Below are positions 26,829-35,110 of a DNA stretch of 64,000 bases, piece by piece. A model generated the notes under the pieces. The model saw only the letters and a list, made by a program, of their open reading frames with translations. It was not told the origin of the DNA and made no database searches. The position numbers were made by a program, and so were the translations under genes. Every line of letters starts with the position of its first letter. Positions within the stretch are counted from its first letter, which is position 1. The DNA is from Pullulanibacillus pueri. GTDB taxonomy: Bacteria > Bacillota > Bacilli > Bacillales > Sporolactobacillaceae. The DNA lies in assembly GCF_014639255.1 (NCBI RefSeq), contig NZ_BMFV01000017.1, forward strand, positions 29,500 to 93,499. Reading direction: 5' to 3'.

Positions 26829-28250
26829 CTAAACCAACTGAATCAGTGGTTTATCTGAAATGGTTTCTACAAGATGGGGGACTGATACATTGCCATTAGG
26901 TGACTTTGTTAATTGAAGGTACTGATAGTTTCCATCCACCCATGTCCGAATCACGCCATTTGATGTCCGTTCTAGAAAAGAGGCTGTTTCCTGCCCAATT
27001 TCCGCAAAGTTACATAAGGCGAGAATGGTAATTCCATTGGATCTTGCCCATGCAGCCTCCTCCGCAAAGAAGCGCTTGACAAATTCAGCCCCTCTTATTG
27101 AAAAAATGGTACTTAAATCATAGTAGAACACCCAGTGCTCCCCTTTTTCACGACTTTTCGTAATAATAGGATTTAGCCTTTCCCTTAACACCTTCCGATA
27201 ATCCTCATTTGAGAGACCTTTGACATTTAGGACGACGTTCTTAAATGCCTCAGGAATCGCACGGTTAAAATGCTCAATAAAATATACCCGCTCCTTCTGG
27301 CATCTCTCTTCTAAATCAACATCATAGAGTTGATACAATTGCTGAAGGTCCTCCATCGTATTGATGCTTGAAAGAAGGATAGCGAGTCGATCGCCTTCTA
27401 AAAGTCGCTTCGTGATAATGGAACCAATCAAATACTTATAATTCGCTTTACTGTTGGTATCAAACAAGAAAGTGGAGCCCCTTTGGATACCCCCAGAAAG
27501 TAAACCATCGAGTTCCCTTATCCCCGTTGACACTTGATCCTGTTCACTGATTGTCACATCCTCCACAACAGAAAGTGCCGGGATCACCCGAATGCCTTGT
27601 TCACCTATTCTATAAATATGTTCGCCCTCAATGATCTTTCTGCCTCTCATTTTGATCACTTCAAGGATGCGTTTACGAAATTTCGTCATTTGTTCTTCTA
27701 TAGATAAGCGAATAACGCCATCCATCACATAATGCTCAAAGGTGTCCTCAGCATTAGAGACCGCACGCTCGCTTAATAGTAAAGAGGTTAACGCAAATTT
27801 TCTAAGAATATTTCTTAAATTATACAATGCCTCTCTATTTTCCTTCTGATTGCTATAAATATATTGGAATAAACTGATACTATCCACTACAACTCGTTGA
27901 CAGTTGATTTCACGAATCAGCTGATCAAACAGCCCCTCTGGCGTTTTCATCTGTTGTAAAAGGATTTCAGGCTTAATACTCACAACGCGTAATAAATTTT
28001 GTTTTTCAAGTTGACGAAGGTCCCAACCGAAGCCTTCCATGTCCTGATAGATTTGCTGAGGGAACTCCTCAAAGGTAATATATAATCCAGGCTCTCCACA
28101 TTCTAATGCCCCATGCCTAAGAAATTGGACGCCTAAAGTTGTTTTCCCTGTTCCCGGAGCACCTTCGACAATAATCGCTGATCCTTTTGGCAAGCCGCCA
28201 TATAAGATTCTATCTATTCCCTCTACTCCAGATTCAGTGAACTGCTGCAT
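26829..28250 (-). CDS. KaiC-family ATPase, two domains, second one degenerate
   Basis: This 473-residue protein has two RecA-like KaiC domains. Domain 1 (about residues 1-235) has Walker A GAPGTGKTT at 30-38, the catalytic Glu pair in ITFEEF at 61-62 and Walker B RVVVDSIS. In domain 2 (about 240-460) the phosphate loop reads FDTNSKANYK without GKT, and the Glu pair is missing, so it should not bind ATP normally. Cyanobacterial KaiC has two active domains. No kaiA or kaiB is present. It leads an operon with a winged-helix protein and a GAF/LuxR regulator. Confidence 0.9.
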   Translation of the reverse strand: MQQFTESGVEGIDRILYGGLPKGSAIIVEGAPGTGKTTLGVQFLRHGALECGEPGLYITFEEFPQQIYQDMEGFGWDLRQLEKQNLLRVVSIKPEILLQQMKTPEGLFDQLIREINCQRVVVDSISLFQYIYSNQKENREALYNLRNILRKFALTSLLLSERAVSNAEDTFEHYVMDGVIRLSIEEQMTKFRKRILEVIKMRGRKIIEGEHIYRIGEQGIRVIPALSVVEDVTISEQDQVSTGIRELDGLLSGGIQRGSTFLFDTNSKANYKYLIGSIITKRLLEGDRLAILLSSINTMEDLQQLYQLYDVDLEERCQKERVYFIEHFNRAIPEAFKNVVLNVKGLSNEDYRKVLRERLNPIITKSREKGEHWVFYYDLSTIFSIRGAEFVKRFFAEEAAWARSNGITILALCNFAEIGQETASFLERTSNGVIRTWVDGNYQYLQLTKSPNGNVSVPHLVETISDKPLIQLV

Positions 28251-28436
28251 AGAAAACTGCCCCCTTAATACCCCTGATACTCTTCTCTTATATCAAATAT
28301 ACCATGAGTAGAGAGGCTTAGATAGCTTTTTTCAAGTTCCTTTACTCGTACTTTAAGGTTAAGAAATAGCCTGTCGCAGACATGGTTATAATCAACCATT
28401 GCACCCCCTCAGGTCGATGAATCTTTACAAGAACAA

Positions 28437-28875
28437 AGAGAGGCTGGGACAAAAGTCTTTCACTCAAAAAAATCCGAACATTCTTTTTTGAATGAACGGA
28501 TTTTTTATTCTTTACATGAGGCGAATGGCTCCGTCAAAAGACTTCGCTTTCCATAGGCACCGCCTCAGCTCACTTTGGAGTGGGGCTTTTAGTGCTCCAA
28601 AGTATTTATGATTAAAAGCCCCCATTCCTGCGTCTACGAGTATTGCTTCGAAGTAAGCTTTCTCGGAACAACTCGACGTTGACTCGAGAAGGAACGCTAG
28701 TTCTGTTCCCGTAAGACTAAGGAAAGCAATGAGGAGCATCATCTTCGCAGAAAAATCGTGGTTCTTACGTTTTTTGAGCCTCCGTCTTTTGACTACGCTC
28801 TCCTTTTCCTACTCAATCTTTAACCTCGCATGGTTCGGTATTTGTATTCATTATTTTGTTTTGTCTCAACCTCCT
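28437..28875. repeat. MITE-like repeat, copy A, with inverted ends
   Basis: The element begins with AGGCTGGGACAAAA and ends with the imperfect inverse TTTTGTCTCAACCT. Just inside the left end is a long hairpin (AATCCGAACATTC/GAATGAACGGATT) followed by TTTTTT, a terminator shape. The inner stretch with CTTCGCTTTCC is also in copy B at 37137. The part at about 28628-28680 is related to the insert in the 5S rRNA gene. It encodes no plausible protein. It fills the gap between the KaiC operon and the RuBisCO-like operon. Confidence 0.75.
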
Positions 28876-28942
28876 GCCTAGTTTATCTTTTTTTATTGAA
28901 TCTTATTTCAGTTAAGGTTTCTCGCATTTTCTACGTATTAAT

Positions 28943-30346
28943 CTACCCTACCGTTACGCTTGGCGCACATCTTAGAACTTTACCAAAGTAATCAACACTT
29001 CCGAATTGCCCACCTTTTAAGGATAGCTCCAAGCCGTCTAAGCGGGGATCATGAGAATAACAACGGCATAGTGGTGCCCCAGGCGAGATGGAAGTCACCA
29101 TTTCAAGTGCATATATTCCTAACTGTCTCGTCGCATAACTTGATGTATCTCCACCGGCAACGACTAATCGCTCAATACCCGTCTCCTGAACAATCCTTTT
29201 TGCGACATCACCTAAATAGGAACCTAGAATTTTACTAGAATCAGAAATTGACGCACCACTTGCGATCATCTCCTGTTGATTTTCCTTAATACTGGGGTCA
29301 TCCGGCCCTAATGCAGTATAAATAATAAGGTTCTTGCCACGATTGACAATTTCAGTTGCCTTTTCCACAATGCTCTGCATGGCGTCTTGACCTTTTTGTA
29401 TAACTTCTTGGAGCGTTAAGTGCATCCCTTCAAAGCCATTATTTAATGCCCACTGAAGCTGCTGTTCTGTTACCGGAGAACAGCTTCCCGATACAACAAG
29501 CAGTTGATCGACTTTTTTAAATGAAGGGCGCTCACTACTTGCTTCTTCTTTCGCAGACAATGGTTGCTGGGTGGCAGCAATCGCATGTCCCACACCCGAT
29601 GATCCAATCACAAATAAAGGATTTTCTGGTTTCTTTGAAACGGAAAGGAGCTCGCCAACTTTGTCCACATGCTCTTTTCTCGATGCATCAAATAAAACCG
29701 CCTCAGATGCTTCGGATACTTTTTGTTGATAAGTCTCCTGCAGTGCTTCCATTGATTGATCAAGGTCAACAATAGACATTAACTCAATTTGTTCACTCAG
29801 ACCTTGTTCTTGCAGAACCAAGCGCAAGTCTGCTTCTGACATCGGCGTAATAGGATGCCGTGACATGACAGGATGCTTATCTAAGCGGTACACCGTATCT
29901 CCCATAGCCGCAAAGTGATTCCCAAAGAGTGTATACCTTTTCAAATCTGGCGAAGCCACGAAGATAGGGACAGGTGAGCGAGCATCAAAAACATCTTGTC
30001 CAATTTTTAAGACCGTTGCGATATTCCCTATTGTTTTGGAGGAATCAAAGGTTGAACAGACCTTATAATGAACATAATCACTTCCCAACGCTTTTAAGCT
30101 TGTAAAAATGGTAGGAAGTTCTTGTTGCATTTCCTCAGGGCTCATCACCCGACTGTTCCCTGCGATGCCAATGCATTTAATATAGGGAAAACGGCTTAAT
30201 ACAGATTGATCCGGAACCTCTAGAAACAAGACGGTTGGTAATCCGTTAATGGTGAGGGACTCCATCGCATCCGTTGAACCCGTAAAGTCATCCCCATAAA
30301 AGGAGAGTATGAGTTTGTTATTTTCATGATTCGTTTCACTCTGCAT
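28943..30346 (-). CDS. DUF1537 four-carbon acid-sugar kinase family protein
   Basis: This 467-residue protein has the N-terminal substrate domain motif FYGDDFTGSTDAME (residues about 16-29) and the C-terminal nucleotide-binding motifs VVSGSCSPVT and VVAGGDTSSYA. It ends with LSLKGGQFG, as in OtnK/DtnK/LtnK kinases. These phosphorylate 3- or 4-carbon-branched acid sugars. It is the last gene of an operon with a RuBisCO-like protein, suggesting it makes the phosphorylated substrate for that enzyme. The exact sugar acid is unknown. Confidence 0.9.
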   Translation of the reverse strand: MQSETNHENNKLILSFYGDDFTGSTDAMESLTINGLPTVLFLEVPDQSVLSRFPYIKCIGIAGNSRVMSPEEMQQELPTIFTSLKALGSDYVHYKVCSTFDSSKTIGNIATVLKIGQDVFDARSPVPIFVASPDLKRYTLFGNHFAAMGDTVYRLDKHPVMSRHPITPMSEADLRLVLQEQGLSEQIELMSIVDLDQSMEALQETYQQKVSEASEAVLFDASRKEHVDKVGELLSVSKKPENPLFVIGSSGVGHAIAATQQPLSAKEEASSERPSFKKVDQLLVVSGSCSPVTEQQLQWALNNGFEGMHLTLQEVIQKGQDAMQSIVEKATEIVNRGKNLIIYTALGPDDPSIKENQQEMIASGASISDSSKILGSYLGDVAKRIVQETGIERLVVAGGDTSSYATRQLGIYALEMVTSISPGAPLCRCYSHDPRLDGLELSLKGGQFGSVDYFGKVLRCAPSVTVG

Positions 30347-30371
30347 TCTTTATATCCCCCAAATCTAACTA

Positions 30372-31679
30372 TTAGATTTTTATTTTACGTGAATAGTTGA
30401 TGACAACAGAACCTATAGCCATGAGTAATCCAGCGATCGCAAAGGTCACAAATACCCCTGCATAACTATTGGTCGCCTCAACGATAAAACCGATCAAAAT
30501 TGGAATAATAATCCCGGCCACATTTCCTGAGAAGTTCATAGCCCCTGTCAATTGTCCGACATGTTTCTTGGCAGCAAGTCGCGCCGGAATACTCCAGTAT
30601 AAACCACCCCAACGAAGGAAGAAGTTAGCAAGCGTAATCAAAAGAATCGCTGAACTTGCAGTCGAAACATGACTCACTAAAATAATCGCCGCAGCAACCC
30701 CTAATCCAGCGAATCCAAGCATTGTTCTCAAAACAGCGTTGACATTGGCTCCTCGTCTAATCAAGAAGTCCGCTAATTGCCCGGCAAAGACTTCCCCTAC
30801 AAATCCTGCACCAAAGATAACAAAAGTCCAAATTCCTGTCATCCCAAGTGAGATATGCTGGGCTTCACTAATGTAAGTCGGCGCCCAAGTGAGTAGACCG
30901 AAAAGAACAATATCATAACCAAAGAAGGCTAAGAGTAGCATCCAAGGACTTAAATGTAAAAAGTATTTCCCTGCAAAGCCAGTGACATTGTCTGTCTCAT
31001 CTTTATCTTCCTCATCAATTTTAGCAAGATAGTTTTTCTCTTCCTCTGTAATCATCGGATGATCTGCAGGATTATCGCGCATGAACAACCAAGCAATGAC
31101 TCCAATAAGCACCGTAATGATACCCACAGCCGCAAAGGCAAGTCGCCATGAGCCTAACCAAATAATAAGGCCAGTAACAAAAAGACCACCGATCGCTGTC
31201 CCTAATGGTCCCCCACCATCAACTAACGTGCTTCCACGAGACCGTTCATGCTTCCTCAACCACCGAATCAAAGACGTATTCGCCCCATTTTGAACAGGAC
31301 CTTCAAAGAGACCTAGGAGCATCCGCATGCCAAGCAAAGTGGCTACCCCACTTGCAAACCCAGTAATGGCCTCTGCAATCCCCCACCCTACTAAACTGGT
31401 AGTAACGATTTTTCGAGGTTTAAGTTTATCAACCAACCATCCACCTGGTAATTGCATAATCGCATAGGTCCAGCTAAAGGAGCTAAGAATAATTCCGATC
31501 GTAACAGAATTTAAATGAAGCTCTTTACTAATTAAAGGCATTGCAATCGATATAGACGAGCGATCAATATAGTTAATAATCATCACGAGAATAAAGAAGG
31601 AAAACATCCACCAACGCAATCCCGGAAGTGTAAAACGGGATTTTTTTTCTAATGGCTCTTGTGTTTTTTTGGCCAACAT
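30372..31679 (-). CDS. MFS transporter, anion:cation symporter family
   Basis: This 435-residue membrane protein has about 12 predicted helices and the ACS-family signature NYIDRSSISIAMP near residue 40, as in glucarate/galactonate and phthalate permeases. It probably imports the sugar acid used by the operon with proton or sodium symport. It starts 93 nt downstream of the RuBisCO-like gene and ends 26 nt before the kinase gene. Confidence 0.9.
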   Translation of the reverse strand: MLAKKTQEPLEKKSRFTLPGLRWWMFSFFILVMIINYIDRSSISIAMPLISKELHLNSVTIGIILSSFSWTYAIMQLPGGWLVDKLKPRKIVTTSLVGWGIAEAITGFASGVATLLGMRMLLGLFEGPVQNGANTSLIRWLRKHERSRGSTLVDGGGPLGTAIGGLFVTGLIIWLGSWRLAFAAVGIITVLIGVIAWLFMRDNPADHPMITEEEKNYLAKIDEEDKDETDNVTGFAGKYFLHLSPWMLLLAFFGYDIVLFGLLTWAPTYISEAQHISLGMTGIWTFVIFGAGFVGEVFAGQLADFLIRRGANVNAVLRTMLGFAGLGVAAAIILVSHVSTASSAILLITLANFFLRWGGLYWSIPARLAAKKHVGQLTGAMNFSGNVAGIIIPILIGFIVEATNSYAGVFVTFAIAGLLMAIGSVVINYSRKIKI

Positions 31680-31778
31680 ACTTACACCACCTATTTCTTA
31701 ACATTATATTTTTATACCTTTAACAAGAACAATCCTCTATTTCTTGATCAATAAAAGTTTTTATTAAAAACGCTTACG

Positions 31779-33044
31779 TTATTTTCCATGGCTAAACTTT
31801 TCAATCGCATGTGCTAGCTCTGAATGAGTTTTAGCATAATCTTCTAATGAGAAGCCGTTCATAGCTGCTTCCCAGCCTTGTTTCATACTGTTAACCCCTG
31901 CTTCGATCCCACTTGGATGGGCCATAATCCCACCACCTGCAAGATGAATAAGGTCTTTGGTTTTCATTGTTTTATAAGATTCGATGGCTGACCCCGCCCA
32001 TTGGCCTGAAGACAGAACCGGCAAGACCGTATCATCGCCAAACATCGGCGTTAAACACTCTTCAACAGACCGAATGACCGAAGCGTTCGATTCATAAAAC
32101 TTGCTGTTTATGCCATTCGTATGGAGATGATCTACCCCAGCAAGACGACATAATTTTTGATACACTCGGAAATCCATCCCCAATAGCGGACAACGCGTCA
32201 TAGCGCCCCACTGATTACGATGACCGTGAATGGGAACCTGAGAATAGTTTCTTAAATAAGCGACACCAGCATAACCGATGCTATTAATCCCGACCATGAC
32301 ACAGTTTCCACCTGCTTTAACAACGGTATCATGATTTTCACGCAATTCATCGATATCCCCAGTAATGTTAAAGGCATACATGACTTTTTTTCCTGTTTTA
32401 TCTGCGACTCTCTCAATCTCCTCCATCACGACTTTTACCCTTGCCTCTAACGGTGCATAGGGAGGATTCGCATTGAGTTCATCATCCTTAATAAAATCAA
32501 TACCTGATTGTGCCAAAGAAAGTACCAAAACTCTGAGGTCTTCCAAAGAAAGTCCGATACTTGGTTTGATGATCGTTCCAATTAAAGGTCTTTCATAAAC
32601 CTTCGTCAATCTACGGGTTCCTTCGATCCCAAACTGAGGTCCTAAGTATTTTTCCATAAATACTTCAGGTAACTTAAGATCAATTAATCGCAGTCCAGAA
32701 AACTCTTGAAGCTCATAAAGGTTTCCAGCTACTGTTGCTAAAAGATTAGGAATGGAAGGTCCGAAATTATGATAAGGAAACGAAAGGACAACCTCTCCCC
32801 GTCGATAGACACCTGACTGTTCAGTATCCAGCCTTTTCGCACCCGGAAGTGTCGGCTGATGGACAGGCTCAAGTTCCGTAATCGAGACCACTTGCGCACC
32901 ATACGTTTCTTTTAATTCTGCTGTTTCTCCAGGGACAGAAACAAAAGTACCTGTGGATTGCTCTCCAGCCATTACCGCTGCAGCATGCTCTAAAGTGTAA
33001 GGTGTTTCAATGAGATAGGTTGCCATAACACGTTCATTTATCAC
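31779..33044 (-). CDS. RuBisCO-like protein (form IV)
   Basis: This 421-residue protein keeps many large-subunit active-site elements: IIKPSIGLS (Lys175 kept, Lys177 changed to Ser), FIKDDE (the Lys201-Asp203-Glu204 metal site), GHRNQWGAM (His294), DHLHTNG followed by Lys in the loop 6 place, VLSSGQ (Ser379) and GGGIMAHPSG. It is not a CO2-fixing enzyme. The neighbours (DUF1537 kinase, alcohol dehydrogenase, class II aldolase) point to an acid-sugar phosphate decarboxylase or transcarboxylase rather than the methionine-salvage enolase MtnW. Start GTG 33044 behind GGAGGGAG; ATG 33026 is possible. Confidence 0.9.
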   Translation of the reverse strand: MINERVMATYLIETPYTLEHAAAVMAGEQSTGTFVSVPGETAELKETYGAQVVSITELEPVHQPTLPGAKRLDTEQSGVYRRGEVVLSFPYHNFGPSIPNLLATVAGNLYELQEFSGLRLIDLKLPEVFMEKYLGPQFGIEGTRRLTKVYERPLIGTIIKPSIGLSLEDLRVLVLSLAQSGIDFIKDDELNANPPYAPLEARVKVVMEEIERVADKTGKKVMYAFNITGDIDELRENHDTVVKAGGNCVMVGINSIGYAGVAYLRNYSQVPIHGHRNQWGAMTRCPLLGMDFRVYQKLCRLAGVDHLHTNGINSKFYESNASVIRSVEECLTPMFGDDTVLPVLSSGQWAGSAIESYKTMKTKDLIHLAGGGIMAHPSGIEAGVNSMKQGWEAAMNGFSLEDYAKTHSELAHAIEKFSHGK

Positions 33045-33075
33045 CTTTCTCCCTCCCTTTCACATCATTATTCCA

Positions 33076-34098
33076 TCAAAAAGTCACAAGGATCTTAAGA
33101 GGGTTATCCTCTTTTTTATCCATCATTCTAAAGCCCTTAGCAGCTTCAGTATACGGCAACACGTGAGTCACAATGGCATCTGTCTGAATTCGACCCGACG
33201 CGAGTAAATCCACTGCTGTGATCGTGTCTTTACGTGTGTAACAGAAACAGCCGACTAATTGTTTTTCTTGACCTTGAAGCTGCATAATATCTAAGGATTG
33301 CGCTTCATGAAACATGGCTATGGTGACCACACGCCCACCTTTTTTCACAAGAGAAAGGCCTTGATTGACAATGCCAGGAACCCCTATAGCGATAAGGACT
33401 TTGTCAAAGGCTCCTCCGACTAATGCTTGAGCTTCTTCGATCCAGTTGTCTTTATCCTTAATGTTGAGCGTATGGGTAGCTCCCATTGTTTTCGCCGTAT
33501 CTAAGCAATAATCAAAGATATCAGTAGAAAGAATGGTTGTCGCTCCAGCTTCCTTCGCAACGGCAAGAGCCAATAAACCAATTGGGCCAGACCCGAGAAC
33601 AGCTACTTTGTCACCAATCTGAATATCTGCTTGACGCACCGCATGAACACCAACAGCCATAGGCTCTGATAGCGCCCCAAGCTCGTGATCCATATCTTCT
33701 GGTAAAACGAATACGATATCTTCGTGAGCGACAAAATCCTCAGCCATGGTGCCATACCAATTACCAATGCCTGGTGCCTGACGGTTATCACAGTAGTTGG
33801 TCTTGCCTTGTAAGCAATGTTCACACTTCCCACAGCCCATCTGGGGTTCAACCGTTACTTTATCTCCCACTTTGACCCTCGTCACCAAACGACCATGCTC
33901 AACAACTTCTCCAGAAATCTCATGACCGATAATGACCGGTGGCTTGCGGAAGGGATGAAGCCCTTTGTAAGCATGAATATCTGATCCACAGATACCTGCT
34001 GCCTTCACTTGAATACGAACATCGTGATCCCCAAGAGGAGCACGACTTACATCAGTAACAACGACAGAATAAGGGCGATCTATCATAACCGCTTTCAT
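33076..34098 (-). CDS. Zinc-dependent alcohol/polyol dehydrogenase (MDR family)
   Basis: This 340-residue medium-chain dehydrogenase has catalytic zinc ligands in GICGSDIH and GHEISGE and structural zinc cysteines in CGKCEHCLQGKTNYC. The NAD-binding loop is VLGSGPIGLLA. It resembles sorbitol and threonine dehydrogenases. Within the operon it probably oxidises a hydroxyl of the sugar or sugar acid to a ketone before phosphorylation. The start ATG follows AAGGAAG. Confidence 0.92.
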   Translation of the reverse strand: MKAVMIDRPYSVVVTDVSRAPLGDHDVRIQVKAAGICGSDIHAYKGLHPFRKPPVIIGHEISGEVVEHGRLVTRVKVGDKVTVEPQMGCGKCEHCLQGKTNYCDNRQAPGIGNWYGTMAEDFVAHEDIVFVLPEDMDHELGALSEPMAVGVHAVRQADIQIGDKVAVLGSGPIGLLALAVAKEAGATTILSTDIFDYCLDTAKTMGATHTLNIKDKDNWIEEAQALVGGAFDKVLIAIGVPGIVNQGLSLVKKGGRVVTIAMFHEAQSLDIMQLQGQEKQLVGCFCYTRKDTITAVDLLASGRIQTDAIVTHVLPYTEAAKGFRMMDKKEDNPLKILVTF

Positions 34099-34177
34099 GA
34101 TGACAACACTTCCTTAACAGTAAAATTATGTTTCGATCTCAATGTTTCTATTGTGTTTTCTAGTAATCTCGTAAAGA

Positions 34178-34843
34178 CTATTTACGATGGACATGCTTTC
34201 GCGGTTTATATCGCGCATTTTCTAAGAAATCCGTCACAATCTGATCAGGTATTTTTGTCAATTTTATGCCTGCTGACTTCGCCGTGACAATCATTCGACA
34301 CGCCATTTCCAAAGTCTCTAAACGCATCACAGCATCTGAAAATGAATCATCAAAAAGAATCACACCATGATTTTTAAGAATAATCACATGACCCTTTTCA
34401 GCTTGTTCCTTAACAGCTTCACCTAACTCTACTGTGCCAGGGTGATAATAGTCTACATAAGCGACATCTTCAAGAAAATACATTGTTTCTACAAACAACT
34501 CTGAAATAATAGGCTCTTCGCTTGAAGCCATCAAGGTCGTATAAAAGGGTGAAGAATGGAGAATAACATTCGCATCGTCTCGCACCTGATAAATCCCTGT
34601 GTGCATTGGTACTTCTTTAGAAGGCTTACGATTCCCCTCCCACGAACCATTCTCGAAATTACACAAAGCGAAATCTTCCGGTTTAAGCTCACCCATTTCA
34701 GTGCCCGATGCCGTAATCAGCATTTTTTTATTATCTAATCGCGCACTAATATTTCCTGAGGTCCCCCAAGCCAATTGGTTCTCTAATAAATACTTTCCCG
34801 TATCTATTAATTGCTGTGCTATGTTCACTTGATCAAAATTCAT
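34178..34843 (-). CDS. Class II aldolase/adducin-family protein with altered zinc site
   Basis: This 221-residue protein is of the L-fuculose-phosphate aldolase fold: GTSGNISAR, the catalytic Glu region PSKEVPMH, and LKNHGVILF with one zinc His. The usual His-x-His zinc pair (as in VVHTHSP) is replaced by ILHSSPF, so one ligand is Ser. YYHPGTVELGE follows. It may be an aldolase, epimerase or decarboxylase with changed metal binding. It is the first gene after the sigma-54 promoter, with GGAGG before its ATG. Confidence 0.87.
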   Translation of the reverse strand: MNFDQVNIAQQLIDTGKYLLENQLAWGTSGNISARLDNKKMLITASGTEMGELKPEDFALCNFENGSWEGNRKPSKEVPMHTGIYQVRDDANVILHSSPFYTTLMASSEEPIISELFVETMYFLEDVAYVDYYHPGTVELGEAVKEQAEKGHVIILKNHGVILFDDSFSDAVMRLETLEMACRMIVTAKSAGIKLTKIPDQIVTDFLENARYKPRKHVHRK

Positions 34844-34876
34844 TTTTCAACCTCCTTCCCTTACACACCTTTATAT

Positions 34877-34893
34877 ATGCAAGAACCATGCCA
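34877..34893 (-). promoter_or_regulatory. Sigma-54 (-24/-12) promoter of the acid-sugar operon
   Basis: On the minus strand TGGCAT, 5 nt and TTGCAT match the sigma-54 consensus closely. It lies about 35 nt upstream of the class II aldolase start and opposite a divergent sigma-54 activator gene, so it very likely drives the operon. Confidence 0.85.
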
Positions 34894-35042
34894 AATTTAA
34901 AAAGAGAACTCTTTTTTTACTAGAATTCTTATAGACTGCACGACACAACAAAGAAAATTGACCTATTATTTTTTTTATAAAAACTTCATTTGAATGCGAT
35001 TTCATAAATTAACATCAAAACGCTTTCTTCATGTGATATAAT

Positions 35043-35080
35043 CGTTTCATATTGAAACGTTTTCATTTAAATTTGAAACG
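35043..35080. promoter_or_regulatory. Paired inverted repeats, probable activator binding sites
   Basis: A perfect CGTTTCA-TAT-TGAAACG palindrome (35043-35059) is followed by CGTTTTCA-N7-TTGAAACG (35058-35080). They lie 150-190 nt upstream of the -24/-12 promoter and just before the PrpR-type gene, the usual place for an enhancer-type site. They may also serve autoregulation. Confidence 0.6.
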
Positions 35081-35110
35081 GTAAAAATGAAACAACAAGA
35101 GGGAGCCCAA

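Noticed and set aside
28512..28742. Reading frame inside repeat copy A
   Set aside because: It lies wholly within a repeated non-coding element and has no protein-like pattern.
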